A DNA stretch of 64,000 bases. Origin: Natronorubrum sulfidifaciens JCM 14089. GTDB taxonomy: Archaea > Halobacteriota > Halobacteria > Halobacteriales > Natrialbaceae. The notes under the pieces are model-generated. The model saw only the letters and a list, made by a program, of their open reading frames with translations, had not been told where the DNA came from and made no database searches. A program made the position numbers and the translations under genes. The stretch covers positions 175,037 to 239,036 of the forward strand of contig NZ_AOHX01000039.1 in assembly GCF_000337735.1 (NCBI RefSeq), written 5' to 3'. Positions 56,201 through 64,000 of this stretch are shown piece after piece; positions within the stretch are counted from its first letter, which is position 1, and each line of letters begins with the position of its first letter.

Positions 56201-56953
56201 GCAGCCGACACTGAGACGCCTTCCGACGCACACGCTGAGGGCGGACACGATCAGTCTACGACAGCTGCCGACTCGACGGCATCGTCGACCGACACGACCG
56301 ACGACACCGAGTCGACGAGTCGCCCTTCGGACGGTCCCACGGACGAGGACCTCGGCGGTCTCTTCGACGACATGGGCGATGCAGTCGAAACGCTCGAGGG
56401 CGACCCGGATCACACGACGGCCGAGTCCACAGATACCGACACAGCCGCGGACCCGATGATCCGAGAGGACGACTTCGAGTCGATCTTCGACCCCGACTCG
56501 GCCGACGATGCGGTCGGCGATTTCAGCGACCACCTCGAAGAAGCCGAGGCTGATGACCCCGAGTCGGAGACGGACGAGACGTCCGGCGGCGACACGGCGA
56601 CTGGTGACGGTTCGGAGTCGTCCACCGCTGCCGACGCGACAACGGAGCCGTCGATAACGATCGACCTGCCGCCGACCGAGGGCGACAAACCGGATGCAGG
56701 TGCCGACAGTAAGTCCTCTCAGGCCGAATCCGCTGACGACTCCGATGGTGAGTCGACGACTGAATCCAGTGGTGAGTCGATCTTTGCAGCTGATGACTCC
56801 ATCTTTTCCGACGACGGAGCGGACGAGACAGACGACGCCTCGCTGTTCGACGACAGGAGCCGTCCGGCCACGACGGACGATTCGATTTTCAGGCAAAGCG
56901 ACGAGGCTGACGACGAGGACACGGACGAACCCGATGAGGAGACCGACAGATGA
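53237..56953 (+). CDS. Type IV pilus/secretion ATPase (PilB/TadA family) with long acidic tail
   Basis: 1238 residues, far longer than the ~550-900 of ordinary members. An acidic N-terminus (~1-100) precedes the N-domain (~130-500); the secretion ATPase core has Walker A GGTASGKT at ~544-551, an Asp box region SIEDTREVELPQRNW (~575), Walker B DYIVMGEIRGEE (~615) and His box TTYTTFHADSVDE (~640). From ~860 to the end (~380 residues) is Asp/Glu/Ser/Thr-rich, low-complexity sequence, probably disordered. Drives pilus assembly together with the TadC/PilC protein whose gene overlaps its stop by 4 nt. Start at ATG 53237. Confidence 0.92.
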   Translation: MAIDEADHSDAGNFSDDEASESASVDEKSHESDSDPGVRVGAYTWADFMAEHGYGDEVSALYPDDSESEVDDQLGLDTDEAVEPTVPSGDDWTRVSFDPTAYLGRHPDTLESVIADPAKPNAEILQDAFLEYVDPETTPVTKDVWTWEHYKWEYYYEDDGSRPRDADGEIIRHDEEDALGFDPDTIEQRLFAGDEAAMVLDDLVEERTVNIQDELDEDDFFSTASGNTTVTNRYDLEKAVPMDKKTHFREVERYWVNKPYACVVIFHSEKENEKKYYMIEPYRNEIEQELQEFLSGKLRTAIKYSEDGIKEKATEDGRRAVIEDETRRLLKRYDLFEKSSGRTKKSLLETLQTLLDDDEDTEDEEAGPKPLEGLSVRPEPAILEDDPDTLSEYQVEKLLYLLKRNFIGYERIDGIKHDINVEDISVDGYNSPVFVYHSEYEQIISNIYHGEDELDDFVVKLAQRSGKGISKRLPQVDATLPDGSRAQLTLGQEVSDHGTNYTIRQFKDVPFTPIDLINWNTFSLDEMAFLWLAIENHKSLIFAGGTASGKTTSLNAVSLFIPSSAKIVSIEDTREVELPQRNWIASVTRPSFTDDEQGDVDEFDLLEAALRQRPDYIVMGEIRGEEGRTLFQVMSTGHTTYTTFHADSVDEVLKRFTTDPINVSKTMFTALDLVSIQTQTRVQGRKVRRNKSLTEINHYEAEHDEINVQDVYQWQAETDEFLKMGDSNTLEEIQFDRGWSKEKLEEELFKREVIIAYLIKNGLNTYAEVAATVQAFINDPDTILTLIANGYLEDSLEDLREMESVLIDVDQEKEELVPRPEATDETYNLSMDLLERAEESLFEEYRGKVPSGLASALSGIEQEETIDVDRADTDEFEFAGEVDTSIDEETWELGDSSSAFDIDSSEEPDEPAWLSDDAAFDISDESEATTSSDAATADAETGDTPSTGFDQDAPPETATDGPAADGALPAPSTELESSQSTPEADSESAADTETPSDAHAEGGHDQSTTAADSTASSTDTTDDTESTSRPSDGPTDEDLGGLFDDMGDAVETLEGDPDHTTAESTDTDTAADPMIREDDFESIFDPDSADDAVGDFSDHLEEAEADDPESETDETSGGDTATGDGSESSTAADATTEPSITIDLPPTEGDKPDAGADSKSSQAESADDSDGESTTESSGESIFAADDSIFSDDGADETDDASLFDDRSRPATTDDSIFRQSDEADDEDTDEPDEETDR

Positions 56954-59007
56954 GTTTACAAACCGATACCAGCGGCGGGGATGGAACGCTCTCGGGTGGC
57001 TCCGACATCCTTGGTGAGACGTTCTACCCACTGTACGCCCGGCTGTTCAGCGAGGATAGCGAGTTCGTCGGCGACGTCGAGACGAAACTCGCACAGGCCC
57101 GGATGACCGATACGGTCGAACTCTACCTCTCGCGGGCGCTCGGGATCGGCTTCATCAGCGGGCTGGCGCTCTGGCTGCTTGGCCTCCTGCTCGGCTACGG
57201 ACTGTTCGCAACGGGACTCATTCAGGTCGACGTGATCATCGGGTTCCCCGTCGGCAGCGAGACGGTCCTCGCGATCATCGATACGCTTCGAATCCCGGCG
57301 CTGGTCTTCGTGACCGGCCTCGTCTTCGGCTCGATCGGCTTCGGGATCGGCTTCGGCTCGCTGGTCGCGATCCCCTACTCGCGTGCGTCGACTCGCAAAC
57401 GCGAGATCAACATGCTCCTGACCGATTCGGTGTCGTTCATGTACGCGCTGTCGGTCGGTGGCCTGAACCAACTCGAGATCATCGAGGCGATGGCCCAAGC
57501 CGACGACACCTACGGCGAGGTGGCAATGGAGTTTCAGAGCATCGTCAAAGAGACCGAGTACTTTGATATCGACTACCGAACGGCGATCAGAAAGCAGGCG
57601 CTCGAAACACCGAGTGACGAACTCTCGCAGTTCCTGACGGACATGCTCTCGATCGTCAACAGCGGCGGCGACATGGAGAGCTTCCTCGAGGACAAGAAAG
57701 AAAAGCACCTGCGAACCGCGAAACAAGAACAGGAACTCACCCTCGAGACGCTCGAGTTGTTCGGCGAGATGTACATGACGCTGTCGCTGTTTCCGCTGTT
57801 GTTGATCATCATCATGGTCGTCATGCAGATGATTCCGCAGGCGGACGTGACGAATGAGATGCTGTATATGACCGTCTACGGACTGATTCCGCTGATCGGC
57901 ATCGCGTTTCTCGTCTTGGTTTCGACGGTCAAACACGACGAGCCGGGTGATGGATTCCTCTCGATGGGAGAGACGGACCAGCGAGTCGAAACCCAGCGGG
58001 ACCAGGGGCTGTTGAACCTCGGCCTCGTCGAGCAGTTCACTGGCGAGCACAGCGTCTTCGACCGGATCAAAAACCGTGAGGGGACCTACGAGACCAAAGA
58101 GGTGCTTCGGCGGCCACACATCTTCTTCCGGGACAATCCGCTCTTTACGCTCGCGTTGACACTGCCCGCCTCGCTCGTGATCGTCGCCACGGCAATGGTC
58201 AACGGCTCGGCACCGACGTCGTGGGACCAACTGCTCGGCAACGCCGTCTGGGGGACGTTCATCTACGTCTACGTCCCGCTGTACGTCATGGCGATCCCGC
58301 TCGCGATTTTCCGCGAGTGGAACGTTCGTCACCGAAACGCCGTCGTCAGTCAACTCTCCGAAGACCTCCGGAAACTCTCGAGTTCGAACGACACCGGGCT
58401 GACCTTGCTCGAGTCACTGAAAGCCGTCTCGGATACGACGAGTGGCAAACTCGCCCGCGAGTTCGAGATGATGCACACGAAGGTCAACTACGGGACGAGT
58501 CTGAAACAGGCGTTTATCGAGTTCAACAACAAGTATCACATCCCGCGACTCGCCCGAACGACCCGACTGATCACCGAGGCACAGGAGGCGTCGAACCAGA
58601 TTTCGAACGTCCTCCGGACGGCCGCCCGCGCCAGCGAGAACCACGACGATATCGAACGCGAACGCAAGTCCCGAACCCGAATGCAGGTCGTGATCATCAT
58701 CATGACGTTCATGACCGTCCTCGCGGTGATCGCGATCCTCAAAACGCAGTTCATCGACACGATGGCCGGCCTCGAGTCGACCAGCAGCGACTCCGGTGGC
58801 GGCGGTGGTGAACTCGCACAGGCCGATCTGAGCGAGAACATTCAGGTCGATATGCTGGCGGTGTTGTTCTTCCACGCCGTGACGATGCAGGCGATCATCT
58901 CCGGGTTCATCTGTGGCTACATCCGGGATGCCGACCTACTCAGCGGGCTGAAATACGCGGTTGCACTGGCAACGATCGCACTCGTCGGCTGGACGCTGGT
59001 GGCCTGA
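56950..59007 (+). CDS. Type IV pilus/secretion membrane platform protein (PilC/TadC, duplicated T2SSF domain)
   Basis: 685 residues with two GspF/TadC units: helices at ~55-140, ~265-320, then ~395-450 and ~580-685. Cytoplasmic motifs EINMLLTDSVSFMYALSVGG (~150) and QLSEDLRKLSSSNDTGLTLL (~465) mark the two units. Anchors the ATPase and the growing pilus. Overlaps the ATPase stop by 4 nt; pilin-like genes follow directly. Confidence 0.93.
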   Translation: MSLQTDTSGGDGTLSGGSDILGETFYPLYARLFSEDSEFVGDVETKLAQARMTDTVELYLSRALGIGFISGLALWLLGLLLGYGLFATGLIQVDVIIGFPVGSETVLAIIDTLRIPALVFVTGLVFGSIGFGIGFGSLVAIPYSRASTRKREINMLLTDSVSFMYALSVGGLNQLEIIEAMAQADDTYGEVAMEFQSIVKETEYFDIDYRTAIRKQALETPSDELSQFLTDMLSIVNSGGDMESFLEDKKEKHLRTAKQEQELTLETLELFGEMYMTLSLFPLLLIIIMVVMQMIPQADVTNEMLYMTVYGLIPLIGIAFLVLVSTVKHDEPGDGFLSMGETDQRVETQRDQGLLNLGLVEQFTGEHSVFDRIKNREGTYETKEVLRRPHIFFRDNPLFTLALTLPASLVIVATAMVNGSAPTSWDQLLGNAVWGTFIYVYVPLYVMAIPLAIFREWNVRHRNAVVSQLSEDLRKLSSSNDTGLTLLESLKAVSDTTSGKLAREFEMMHTKVNYGTSLKQAFIEFNNKYHIPRLARTTRLITEAQEASNQISNVLRTAARASENHDDIERERKSRTRMQVVIIIMTFMTVLAVIAILKTQFIDTMAGLESTSSDSGGGGGELAQADLSENIQVDMLAVLFFHAVTMQAIISGFICGYIRDADLLSGLKYAVALATIALVGWTLVA

Positions 59008-59008
59008 A

Positions 59009-59527
59009 ATGAGTCGAAAACGAACGCAGAACGGATCGAAGCGCACTCGAGGCCGACGCCAGCGGACGGTCTCGCTCTCGTTGCGTGATCGTGGCCAGAC
59101 CACGCAGGATTTTGCGGTCGGGATCGGCGTGTTCATTCTGGCCGTTGCCTTCGTGTTCTCGTTTCTCCCCACGATTCTGACGCCGTTCGACTCGTCGGTC
59201 AGCGGCGGGCAGACGGCGCAGGCGGATCGGATCGCGGATCGGCTGGTGCACAATCTGTCGGATTCGGATACGTCACCGAACGCGATCAACGACACTGCAT
59301 TCAACGAGACTGATGGTGAGTTAGAAGATCGCGTTGGCCTTCGAACCGCAGGCGATCAAGTGAGCGTGCAGATCGAACAGCTCAACGAGAGCGAAACGGT
59401 CAACGACATGGTGATCGGAGACCAGTACAACGGCCAGTCAGCGGCCAGTTCGGCTCGGATCGTGACACTTGATGATAACCCAGAGGGCTGTGAAACAGCG
59501 TGCCGACTCGTCGTGAGGGTGTGGTAA
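59009..59527 (+). CDS. Pilin-like protein 1 with class III-type signal
   Basis: 172 residues. A basic N-terminus with RDRGQTTQDFAVGIGVFILA, i.e. Arg-Gly-Gln then an acidic residue and a hydrophobic helix (~37-65), fits an archaeal prepilin-peptidase site. The rest is a secreted acidic beta domain with two late Cys (CETAC). Similar proteins in other haloarchaea carry a DUF name (I recall DUF7287). Follows the TadC gene by one base. Confidence 0.75.
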   Translation: MSRKRTQNGSKRTRGRRQRTVSLSLRDRGQTTQDFAVGIGVFILAVAFVFSFLPTILTPFDSSVSGGQTAQADRIADRLVHNLSDSDTSPNAINDTAFNETDGELEDRVGLRTAGDQVSVQIEQLNESETVNDMVIGDQYNGQSAASSARIVTLDDNPEGCETACRLVVRVW

Positions 59528-59529
59528 CC

Positions 59530-60165
59530 ATGTCCCGAATCGACCCCACACACGACAGTGACCGAGGACAGGCCTACACCCTCGAGGGGTTCATCAGCGC
59601 GATGGTCGTCCTGATGGCGATCCTGTTGGCACTGCAGTCGGTCGTCATCACGCCGACGACCGGTGGCCTTGCGGATCGGACGGTTCAATCTCAAGTTCAG
59701 CAGGAGACCCAAGATGCGCTCGTCGTCGCTGCGGCGGCAGACGATGGTGACCTCTCTGCGATGGTTCGGCACTGGAACGACTCTGAAGAAGAGTTCCACA
59801 ATGCGAGCGAAAGCGACGATGTACCAGGCTACTACAACGCCTCGAATCAGACGGAACTGTACGATGAGTTCGTCCTCGGGGAGATCCTCTCGGATCGATT
59901 CACGGAGCGCGGGATGAGTTACAACATCGAACTCGTCTATCAGGACCAAGATGGTGAGTTTGATACAGACACTAGTACGTATCTCGTTTATCAGGGCGAG
60001 TCCGAAGCGGTAACTGCGAGTTACATGGTGACGTTATTCGACGATCAAGAACTCGAAGACGGGACGGAACTGGGGGAGGAGAATCACGACTACCCAATTC
60101 CTCGAGCAACTGATGGTGACTCCAAAGTATACAACGTGGTGGAGGTGCGCGTCGCCGTATGGTAA
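59530..60165 (+). CDS. Pilin-like protein 2
   Basis: 211 residues. DSDRGQAYTLEGFISAMVVL with helix ~12-45 and Arg-Gly-Gln before it; then a secreted domain rich in Asp/Glu and Tyr, ending YNVVEVRVAVW. I recall this family as DUF7288, unverified. Begins two nt after gene 1; its 3' end overlaps the next start (ATGGTAA). Confidence 0.72.
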   Translation: MSRIDPTHDSDRGQAYTLEGFISAMVVLMAILLALQSVVITPTTGGLADRTVQSQVQQETQDALVVAAAADDGDLSAMVRHWNDSEEEFHNASESDDVPGYYNASNQTELYDEFVLGEILSDRFTERGMSYNIELVYQDQDGEFDTDTSTYLVYQGESEAVTASYMVTLFDDQELEDGTELGEENHDYPIPRATDGDSKVYNVVEVRVAVW

Positions 60166-60722
60166 CTGATCGCCTTCGAGAACGTCGAGAGCGAGATCGT
60201 CCGTGTGAGTCTAGTCGAACCGAGCGCGGACAGGTGATCCTCATCGGTGCCATTGCACTCGCGTTCATCATCCTCGGCGTCGTCGTCGTCTTCAACGGCG
60301 TCGTCTACACTGAGACGCTGTCGTCATCTGAGACGGGCCAAAGCGCGACCACCGCCGAAGCGACGGAACTCGAGGTTACACAGGGAGTTGCGTGTGTCCT
60401 CGATCGCGAAGACATGGCGTCGGGTGGAGTATCGATAGAAAACATAGATGGGAATGAGCTGACGGACGACGATCCTGAGGCTGCGAACGACCATTGGGAC
60501 GATACTGCTGGCGCAGAGATCGAGACGTTCAGCGACCAGTACCGCAACGCGACAGCTCACTCGAGACCAGCAGTGGTGGCTATCGACGACGATCCCGACT
60601 TCATCCTCGATGGGGATAACGTCATATTGGATGGTGACCTGACAGTCACGATTACGTACGATACCAACGACCTCAGGTACGAACGAACGGTCGACGTCAA
60701 TCCGGAGGCGTGTCCATCATGA
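60159..60722 (+). CDS. Pilin-like protein 3
   Basis: 187 residues. RTERGQVILIGAIALAFIIL (~21-40): Arg-Gly-Gln and a hydrophobic helix; the secreted domain holds Cys pairs (CVLDRED..., CPS end). I recall this family as DUF7261, unverified. Starts 7 nt inside the end of gene 2 and ends in an ATGA overlap with gene 4. Confidence 0.72.
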   Translation: MVTDRLRERRERDRPCESSRTERGQVILIGAIALAFIILGVVVVFNGVVYTETLSSSETGQSATTAEATELEVTQGVACVLDREDMASGGVSIENIDGNELTDDDPEAANDHWDDTAGAEIETFSDQYRNATAHSRPAVVAIDDDPDFILDGDNVILDGDLTVTITYDTNDLRYERTVDVNPEACPS

Positions 60723-61210
60723 TCGGACGCCCCCACGATGGGACGGACCGCGGGATGTCGATCGCGCTCACGCACGTCCTGACGATCGGGATCACGACGA
60801 TCCTCATTGCGATGCTGTTGATGAGTGGCAGTACGATGCTGGATTCGGAAACTGAACGGTCGACGCAGACGTCACTCGAGACCATCGGCGAACGGTTGGC
60901 CGGCGACATCGACAACGTCGATCGGGCCGCATCGACGGACGACAGCGTAACGCTCACTACTGACCATCCACAGACGGTGACGAATTCGCGATACACCGTC
61001 GAGTTACTCGCGGCAGCTCAGTGTGACGACGCACCCTTGCTCGATGGAGACGAACCCTGTCTCAAACTCTCGGCCACCGACATCGACGTGACGGTGTATA
61101 TCCCAGTCGTGATCGATGCCGACATTGGTGACGAGCAGTCGGCATCGGGCGGTTCGATCGAAATTAGCTCCGACGGCGACGTGATCGAACTCACGGAGGC
61201 GAACCGATGA
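60719..61210 (+). CDS. Pilin-like protein 4
   Basis: 163 residues. DRGMSIALTHVLTIGITTIL with the Arg-Gly and a hydrophobic helix (~13-38), then a small beta-rich domain with a Cys pair (QCDDAP...PCLKL). I recall DUF7266 for this group, unverified. ATG 60719 overlaps the previous stop by 4 nt; the same overlap recurs at its own end. Confidence 0.72.
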   Translation: MIGRPHDGTDRGMSIALTHVLTIGITTILIAMLLMSGSTMLDSETERSTQTSLETIGERLAGDIDNVDRAASTDDSVTLTTDHPQTVTNSRYTVELLAAAQCDDAPLLDGDEPCLKLSATDIDVTVYIPVVIDADIGDEQSASGGSIEISSDGDVIELTEANR

Positions 61211-62025
61211 TCGACCGCCGAGCCGACTCGAGAGCGAACGACCGGGCAGTCTCGGAGGTCGTCGCCTTCGTCCTCGTCTTCGCGATTATCCTCGGTTCCG
61301 TCGGTATCCTGTATTCGACCGGGTTCCAGGCGATGGACGACTATCAGGAAAACGAACAACTCGTCAACGCCGAGCGGGCGATGGACGCGCTTGCGGACAA
61401 CTTCAACGACGTCATCCGGTACAACGGCGTCAATCAGCGTTACGGCGAACTCTCGCTGCGTGATGGGGCTGTCAGGACAAGTGACAGTGGAACCAATCTC
61501 GACATTTTGATCGAGAAAGGTGGTGAGAACAGGTCAATTGCTGACAGAGATGAGACGAAGCTCTCTCAGTATTACACTACCGACGAAACGCTCGATTTGG
61601 GCGAGTTCGCTTATACGTCGGATGGTGATCGGATCGCCTACGAAGGCGGTGGCCTCGTCCGTGGCGATGACTCCGAAGACTGGAGTCTCGTTCGTAAACA
61701 GCCCCACATAACGTGCAGCGATGATCGCGAGGCAGCGGTCATCTCACTCGTTACGATCTCGGCGGACGACCGATCGGTCCAGAGCAGCAGCGGACTGGGC
61801 GTCACGATGTCCGTCGAAAACCGCAGTAGTGCGGTTTACACCGACGATGTCGATAGCGTGTCCATCACCATCGAGGACGACGATACCGCATACAACGACG
61901 CGTGGGATTCGACTCTCGACACTGATCGTGGCTGGACGGACAACGACAACGGAGACGATCTCAGACGAACGTGTCCTGCCGACCGAGTCGTCGTCACCAT
62001 CGTCGAAGTCGATCTTGAGTACTGA
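61207..62025 (+). CDS. Pilin-like protein 5 (archaeal type IV pilin N-terminus)
   Basis: 272 residues. NDRAVSEVVAFVLVFAIILG is close to the canonical archaeal pilin start RAVSPVIGVILMVA, so cleavage just before is likely. The large secreted domain (~45-272) contains two Cys and is Asp-rich. I recall DUF7289 for it, unverified. Last gene of the pilus operon; its stop lies 6 bp from the stop of the opposing gene. Confidence 0.75.
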   Translation: MIDRRADSRANDRAVSEVVAFVLVFAIILGSVGILYSTGFQAMDDYQENEQLVNAERAMDALADNFNDVIRYNGVNQRYGELSLRDGAVRTSDSGTNLDILIEKGGENRSIADRDETKLSQYYTTDETLDLGEFAYTSDGDRIAYEGGGLVRGDDSEDWSLVRKQPHITCSDDREAAVISLVTISADDRSVQSSSGLGVTMSVENRSSAVYTDDVDSVSITIEDDDTAYNDAWDSTLDTDRGWTDNDNGDDLRRTCPADRVVVTIVEVDLEY

Positions 62026-62031
62026 CGCCGA

Positions 62032-63237
62032 CTACGCTCGCTCCCAGTCGCCGGTCAACATCGCTCGGAGGCCGGCTCGAGCCGCCAGCGCTTCGACCCG
62101 AGCGGCACGCTCGTCGACGGTTCCGCCAGTCTCGAGATAGAGCCCGTTCGAAAGCTGCTGGGGGGCGATCATCGACGTCCCGTCGGGGTGTGTCGGAGAG
62201 TCGTTCAGGACGGCTTGGTCGTCGGCTGCGTCGTCGAGCTGCCAGGGAACGGAGAGGCCGGAGAGGCCGCGATCGAAGAGATATGCCGCAGCGCTGTGAA
62301 GCGCCTGATCCGAACTCGAGTGGCCGATCGCGCCGATCGACCCACGATCGTTGAAAAATCGAACGACGTACTCGGTGTCGTCGTCCACCGTCGCGTCCCC
62401 GTTTGCGCGGCTGTCATCGACGCCTATCGGGGTGGCTGATTCGGCTGTCGACTCTCCATCGGCGTCTTCGCGGGGTGGCTCGGAATCGGCTGGCGGCTCT
62501 GGCCGGCGGTCGGCCGCTTCGCTGTCGTCGTCGGAAATTTCGCGTTCGGAGAACTGCACCGAGACAGCGGTGTCAGTATCGGATTCGAGCGCACCAGCCG
62601 GCTGGTCGTCGCCAGTGTCGGCGAACGAAGCGACGAGTTGCTCGAGAAACCGGTCGGTGGCGGATTCGAACTCCGTGCGGTAGGCGTCGCCCTGTTCGGT
62701 TGCCGCCATGAGTTCCGCGGAGATCGTCTCAACGAGCGTCGGTCGGTCGACGGCGAGCTGGCGGGCGACGAACTCGCGGGAGTGGCGCTTGAGACGACGA
62801 GCACTGGCGTCGCGCGAGTAGTGTGTGAGTGCGGGTTCGTGGTCGGGAAGCGCTGCCCGACGACAGGCCAACTGTTCGATGTCGGTCGTGCCGGCGAGCA
62901 AGAGAAAATCACGACCGTTGGTGTAGATCGCGCGGTCGACGCCCGTCCAGGCCATCGCCTCGAGGAGGGCCACGGCACGGGATTTGTTCAGTGAGTCGTC
63001 GAACGCCTCGACGGCGACGAACAGCGCCGGGATTCCACCGACCGAGCAGACGTACTCAAGTGGTGTCTCGTCGACGGTCGTGTCGGTCACACACGAGTCG
63101 GCGTGGACAGTCCAGCCGAGTGTCTCGAGAAAGGGGTCGATGAGCCAGAGACGTGTGTCTCGCTTCGTCGCCGGTGGTGTCGAATCGACGACGACCGCAG
63201 AGCGGCTGACAAAGGCATGGAGGTCAAGCGGAGGCAT
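62032..63237 (-). CDS. Protein with a degenerate HsdR_N/PD-(D/E)XK-like N-terminal domain
   Basis: 401 residues. The N-terminal ~130 residues follow the type I restriction R-subunit N-domain layout: RDTRLWLIDPFLETLGWTVH, then VCSVGGIPALFVAVEAFDDS and GVDRAIYTNGRDFLLLAG. Where a nuclease has a metal-binding Asp and E-x-K, this one has neither (VAVEAF), so it looks catalytically dead. A disordered acidic linker (~215-285) separates a C-terminal domain (VVRFFNDRGSIGAIGHSSSD) unknown to me. Between the pilus operon and cheR; role unknown. Confidence 0.6.
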   Translation of the reverse strand: MPPLDLHAFVSRSAVVVDSTPPATKRDTRLWLIDPFLETLGWTVHADSCVTDTTVDETPLEYVCSVGGIPALFVAVEAFDDSLNKSRAVALLEAMAWTGVDRAIYTNGRDFLLLAGTTDIEQLACRRAALPDHEPALTHYSRDASARRLKRHSREFVARQLAVDRPTLVETISAELMAATEQGDAYRTEFESATDRFLEQLVASFADTGDDQPAGALESDTDTAVSVQFSEREISDDDSEAADRRPEPPADSEPPREDADGESTAESATPIGVDDSRANGDATVDDDTEYVVRFFNDRGSIGAIGHSSSDQALHSAAAYLFDRGLSGLSVPWQLDDAADDQAVLNDSPTHPDGTSMIAPQQLSNGLYLETGGTVDERAARVEALAARAGLRAMLTGDWERA

Positions 63238-63389
63238 TATCGACTATTCGGAGTGCCAGTATGTAAGCCTCCGCGTGTGTTTCATTCTGTCGAAGAACGC
63301 GTCCACACTCGAGGAGGGGTGCTGCCCGACAGTCACCAGTACAGCCGCCGTGTGTACCAGTTCGGACTGAGTGTTGTGATCCGACGAAC
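63238..63389. other. Short intergenic region between cheR and the HsdR_N-like gene
   Basis: 152 bp, no gene seen. Contains AT-poorer sequence without a clear TATA box for the minus-strand gene that follows. Confidence 0.4.
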
Positions 63390-64000
63390 TCACTCGGGAG
63401 TGAGTCCGTTCGTTTCCATCGGCTCTCGATGATAGATCCGGAGACGGGAATCACGAACGGTAAACGCGGATTTGAGCGTTGGCGGAATCGTCTCCGCTTT
63501 TCCGATGACGAGCGTGCCGTCGCGGCGGATCGATCGAGCGATCGTTCGGAGCATCGACTGTTTGTACTCGTTGTCGATGTAGATAAACAGGTTCCGACAG
63601 ATCACGAGATCGAACCCCGTTTTGGGCTCGTCGTTGATCAGATCGTGGCGTTCGAAGGTGACGTTGTGTTTGATGTCGTCGCTGACCCGGAAGGTGCGGC
63701 CATCCCGGTCGACGTACGCGGTGTAGTCGTCGAGAAACCCGAGTTGCTCGTCGAGGTCGACGGTTCGAGACGCTTCATAGACGCCGTTTCGGGCCGTCTC
63801 GAGCGCCGGTTCGCTGATGTCCGTCCCGAGGATTTCGACGGCTGATTCGTCGATGGCGGGATCGTCGTGGGCGAGCATTGACACCGAGTACGGTTCGCGC
63901 CCGTCGGCACAGGCAGCACTCCAGACACGAACGGTCTCGTTGGCGTCGGTCAGCGCTACTAAGACGTCACGGATTCCCGACCAGACGTCGGGATTGCGAA
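63390..64000 (-). CDS. cheR: CheR-type chemotaxis protein methyltransferase (partial, 5' end outside window)
   Basis: C-terminal ~203 residues; the gene enters from the right edge, reading RNPDVWSGIRDVLVALTDAN. Motifs: VWSAACADGREPYSVSML (SAM-binding, Gly-Glu variant DGREPYS), ILGTDISEPALETARNGVY, DLVICRNLFIYID and the end RDSRLRIYHREP. Methylates glutamates of chemoreceptors. Its presence suggests further chemotaxis genes beyond the window. The N-terminal all-alpha domain is not visible. Confidence 0.92.
   Translation of the reverse strand, partial: RNPDVWSGIRDVLVALTDANETVRVWSAACADGREPYSVSMLAHDDPAIDESAVEILGTDISEPALETARNGVYEASRTVDLDEQLGFLDDYTAYVDRDGRTFRVSDDIKHNVTFERHDLINDEPKTGFDLVICRNLFIYIDNEYKQSMLRTIARSIRRDGTLVIGKAETIPPTLKSAFTVRDSRLRIYHREPMETNGLTPE

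Overview
The window is chromosomal DNA from a haloarchaeon, most likely a member of the Natrialbales (Natrinema/Haloterrigena/Natronorubrum-like). The evidence is strongly acidic proteins, high GC, many CTCGAG words, near absence of CTAG, TATA boxes about 25-30 nt before starts with few Shine-Dalgarno sites, HTH-10 (bacterio-opsin activator type) and HalX regulators, an Orc1/Cdc6 gene beside origin repeats, and haloarchaeal pilus genes. The genus is an inference; no rRNA is present.

Layout. 0-4 kb: end of a methylmalonyl-CoA mutase locus (meaB, mutase small subunit), an HD hydrolase, a LysE exporter and an O-methyltransferase. 4-8 kb: a PAS histidine kinase, a creatininase-family amidohydrolase, NikR and a cupin. 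8.2-9.9 kb: orc1/cdc6 and a replication origin with inverted copies of a new-looking origin recognition box around an AT-rich unwinding region. 9.9-15.3 kb: two acyl-CoA dehydrogenases, a HalX response regulator and a fused hydroxyacyl-CoA dehydrogenase/enoyl-CoA hydratase. 15.6-24.4 kb: an Asp-rich membrane protein, an HTH-10 regulator with a Zn/Cd-type P1B ATPase, a DUF457 membrane protein, a second SdhA-like flavoprotein, an AlkA glycosylase and an odd five-residue-repeat protein ending in a PRC-barrel. 24.5-32.4 kb: katG, a RimK-RimB fusion, a polysaccharide flippase, an acetyltransferase with a zinc ribbon and an AstE/AspA-type deacylase.

32.7-36.2 kb: sdhCDBA, followed by an SAH/MTA-deaminase-type amidohydrolase, XapX, a small wHTH protein, an HD hydrolase, a peroxiredoxin, TatA and tRNA-Arg(CCU). 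At 40.5-40.86 kb a decayed IS200/IS605-type element survives as a tnpB 3' fragment plus its right-end hairpin. 40.85-44.2 kb: a probable methanethiol oxidase operon (SBP56, [2Fe-2S] ferredoxin, ZIP-like permease) with a divergent HTH-10 regulator. 44.4-52.9 kb: a kinase-like phosphotransferase, then a tightly overlapping operon of a complete branched-chain-amino-acid-type ABC importer with an acyl-CoA ligase and a short-chain dehydrogenase. 53.2-62.0 kb: a type IV pilus-like operon (secretion ATPase with a long acidic tail, TadC/PilC protein, five small pilin-like proteins). The window ends with a decayed-nuclease-like protein and the C-terminal part of CheR.

Themes: acyl-CoA and propionyl-CoA catabolism feeding the TCA cycle (mutase, acyl-CoA dehydrogenases, hydroxyacyl-CoA dehydrogenase, importer-ligase operon, succinate dehydrogenase); metal and redox homeostasis (NikR, P1B ATPase, ZIP-like, KatG, peroxiredoxin); and surface functions (pilus, flippase, Tat, CheR). 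All functional calls come from reading motifs by eye; no database search was run.
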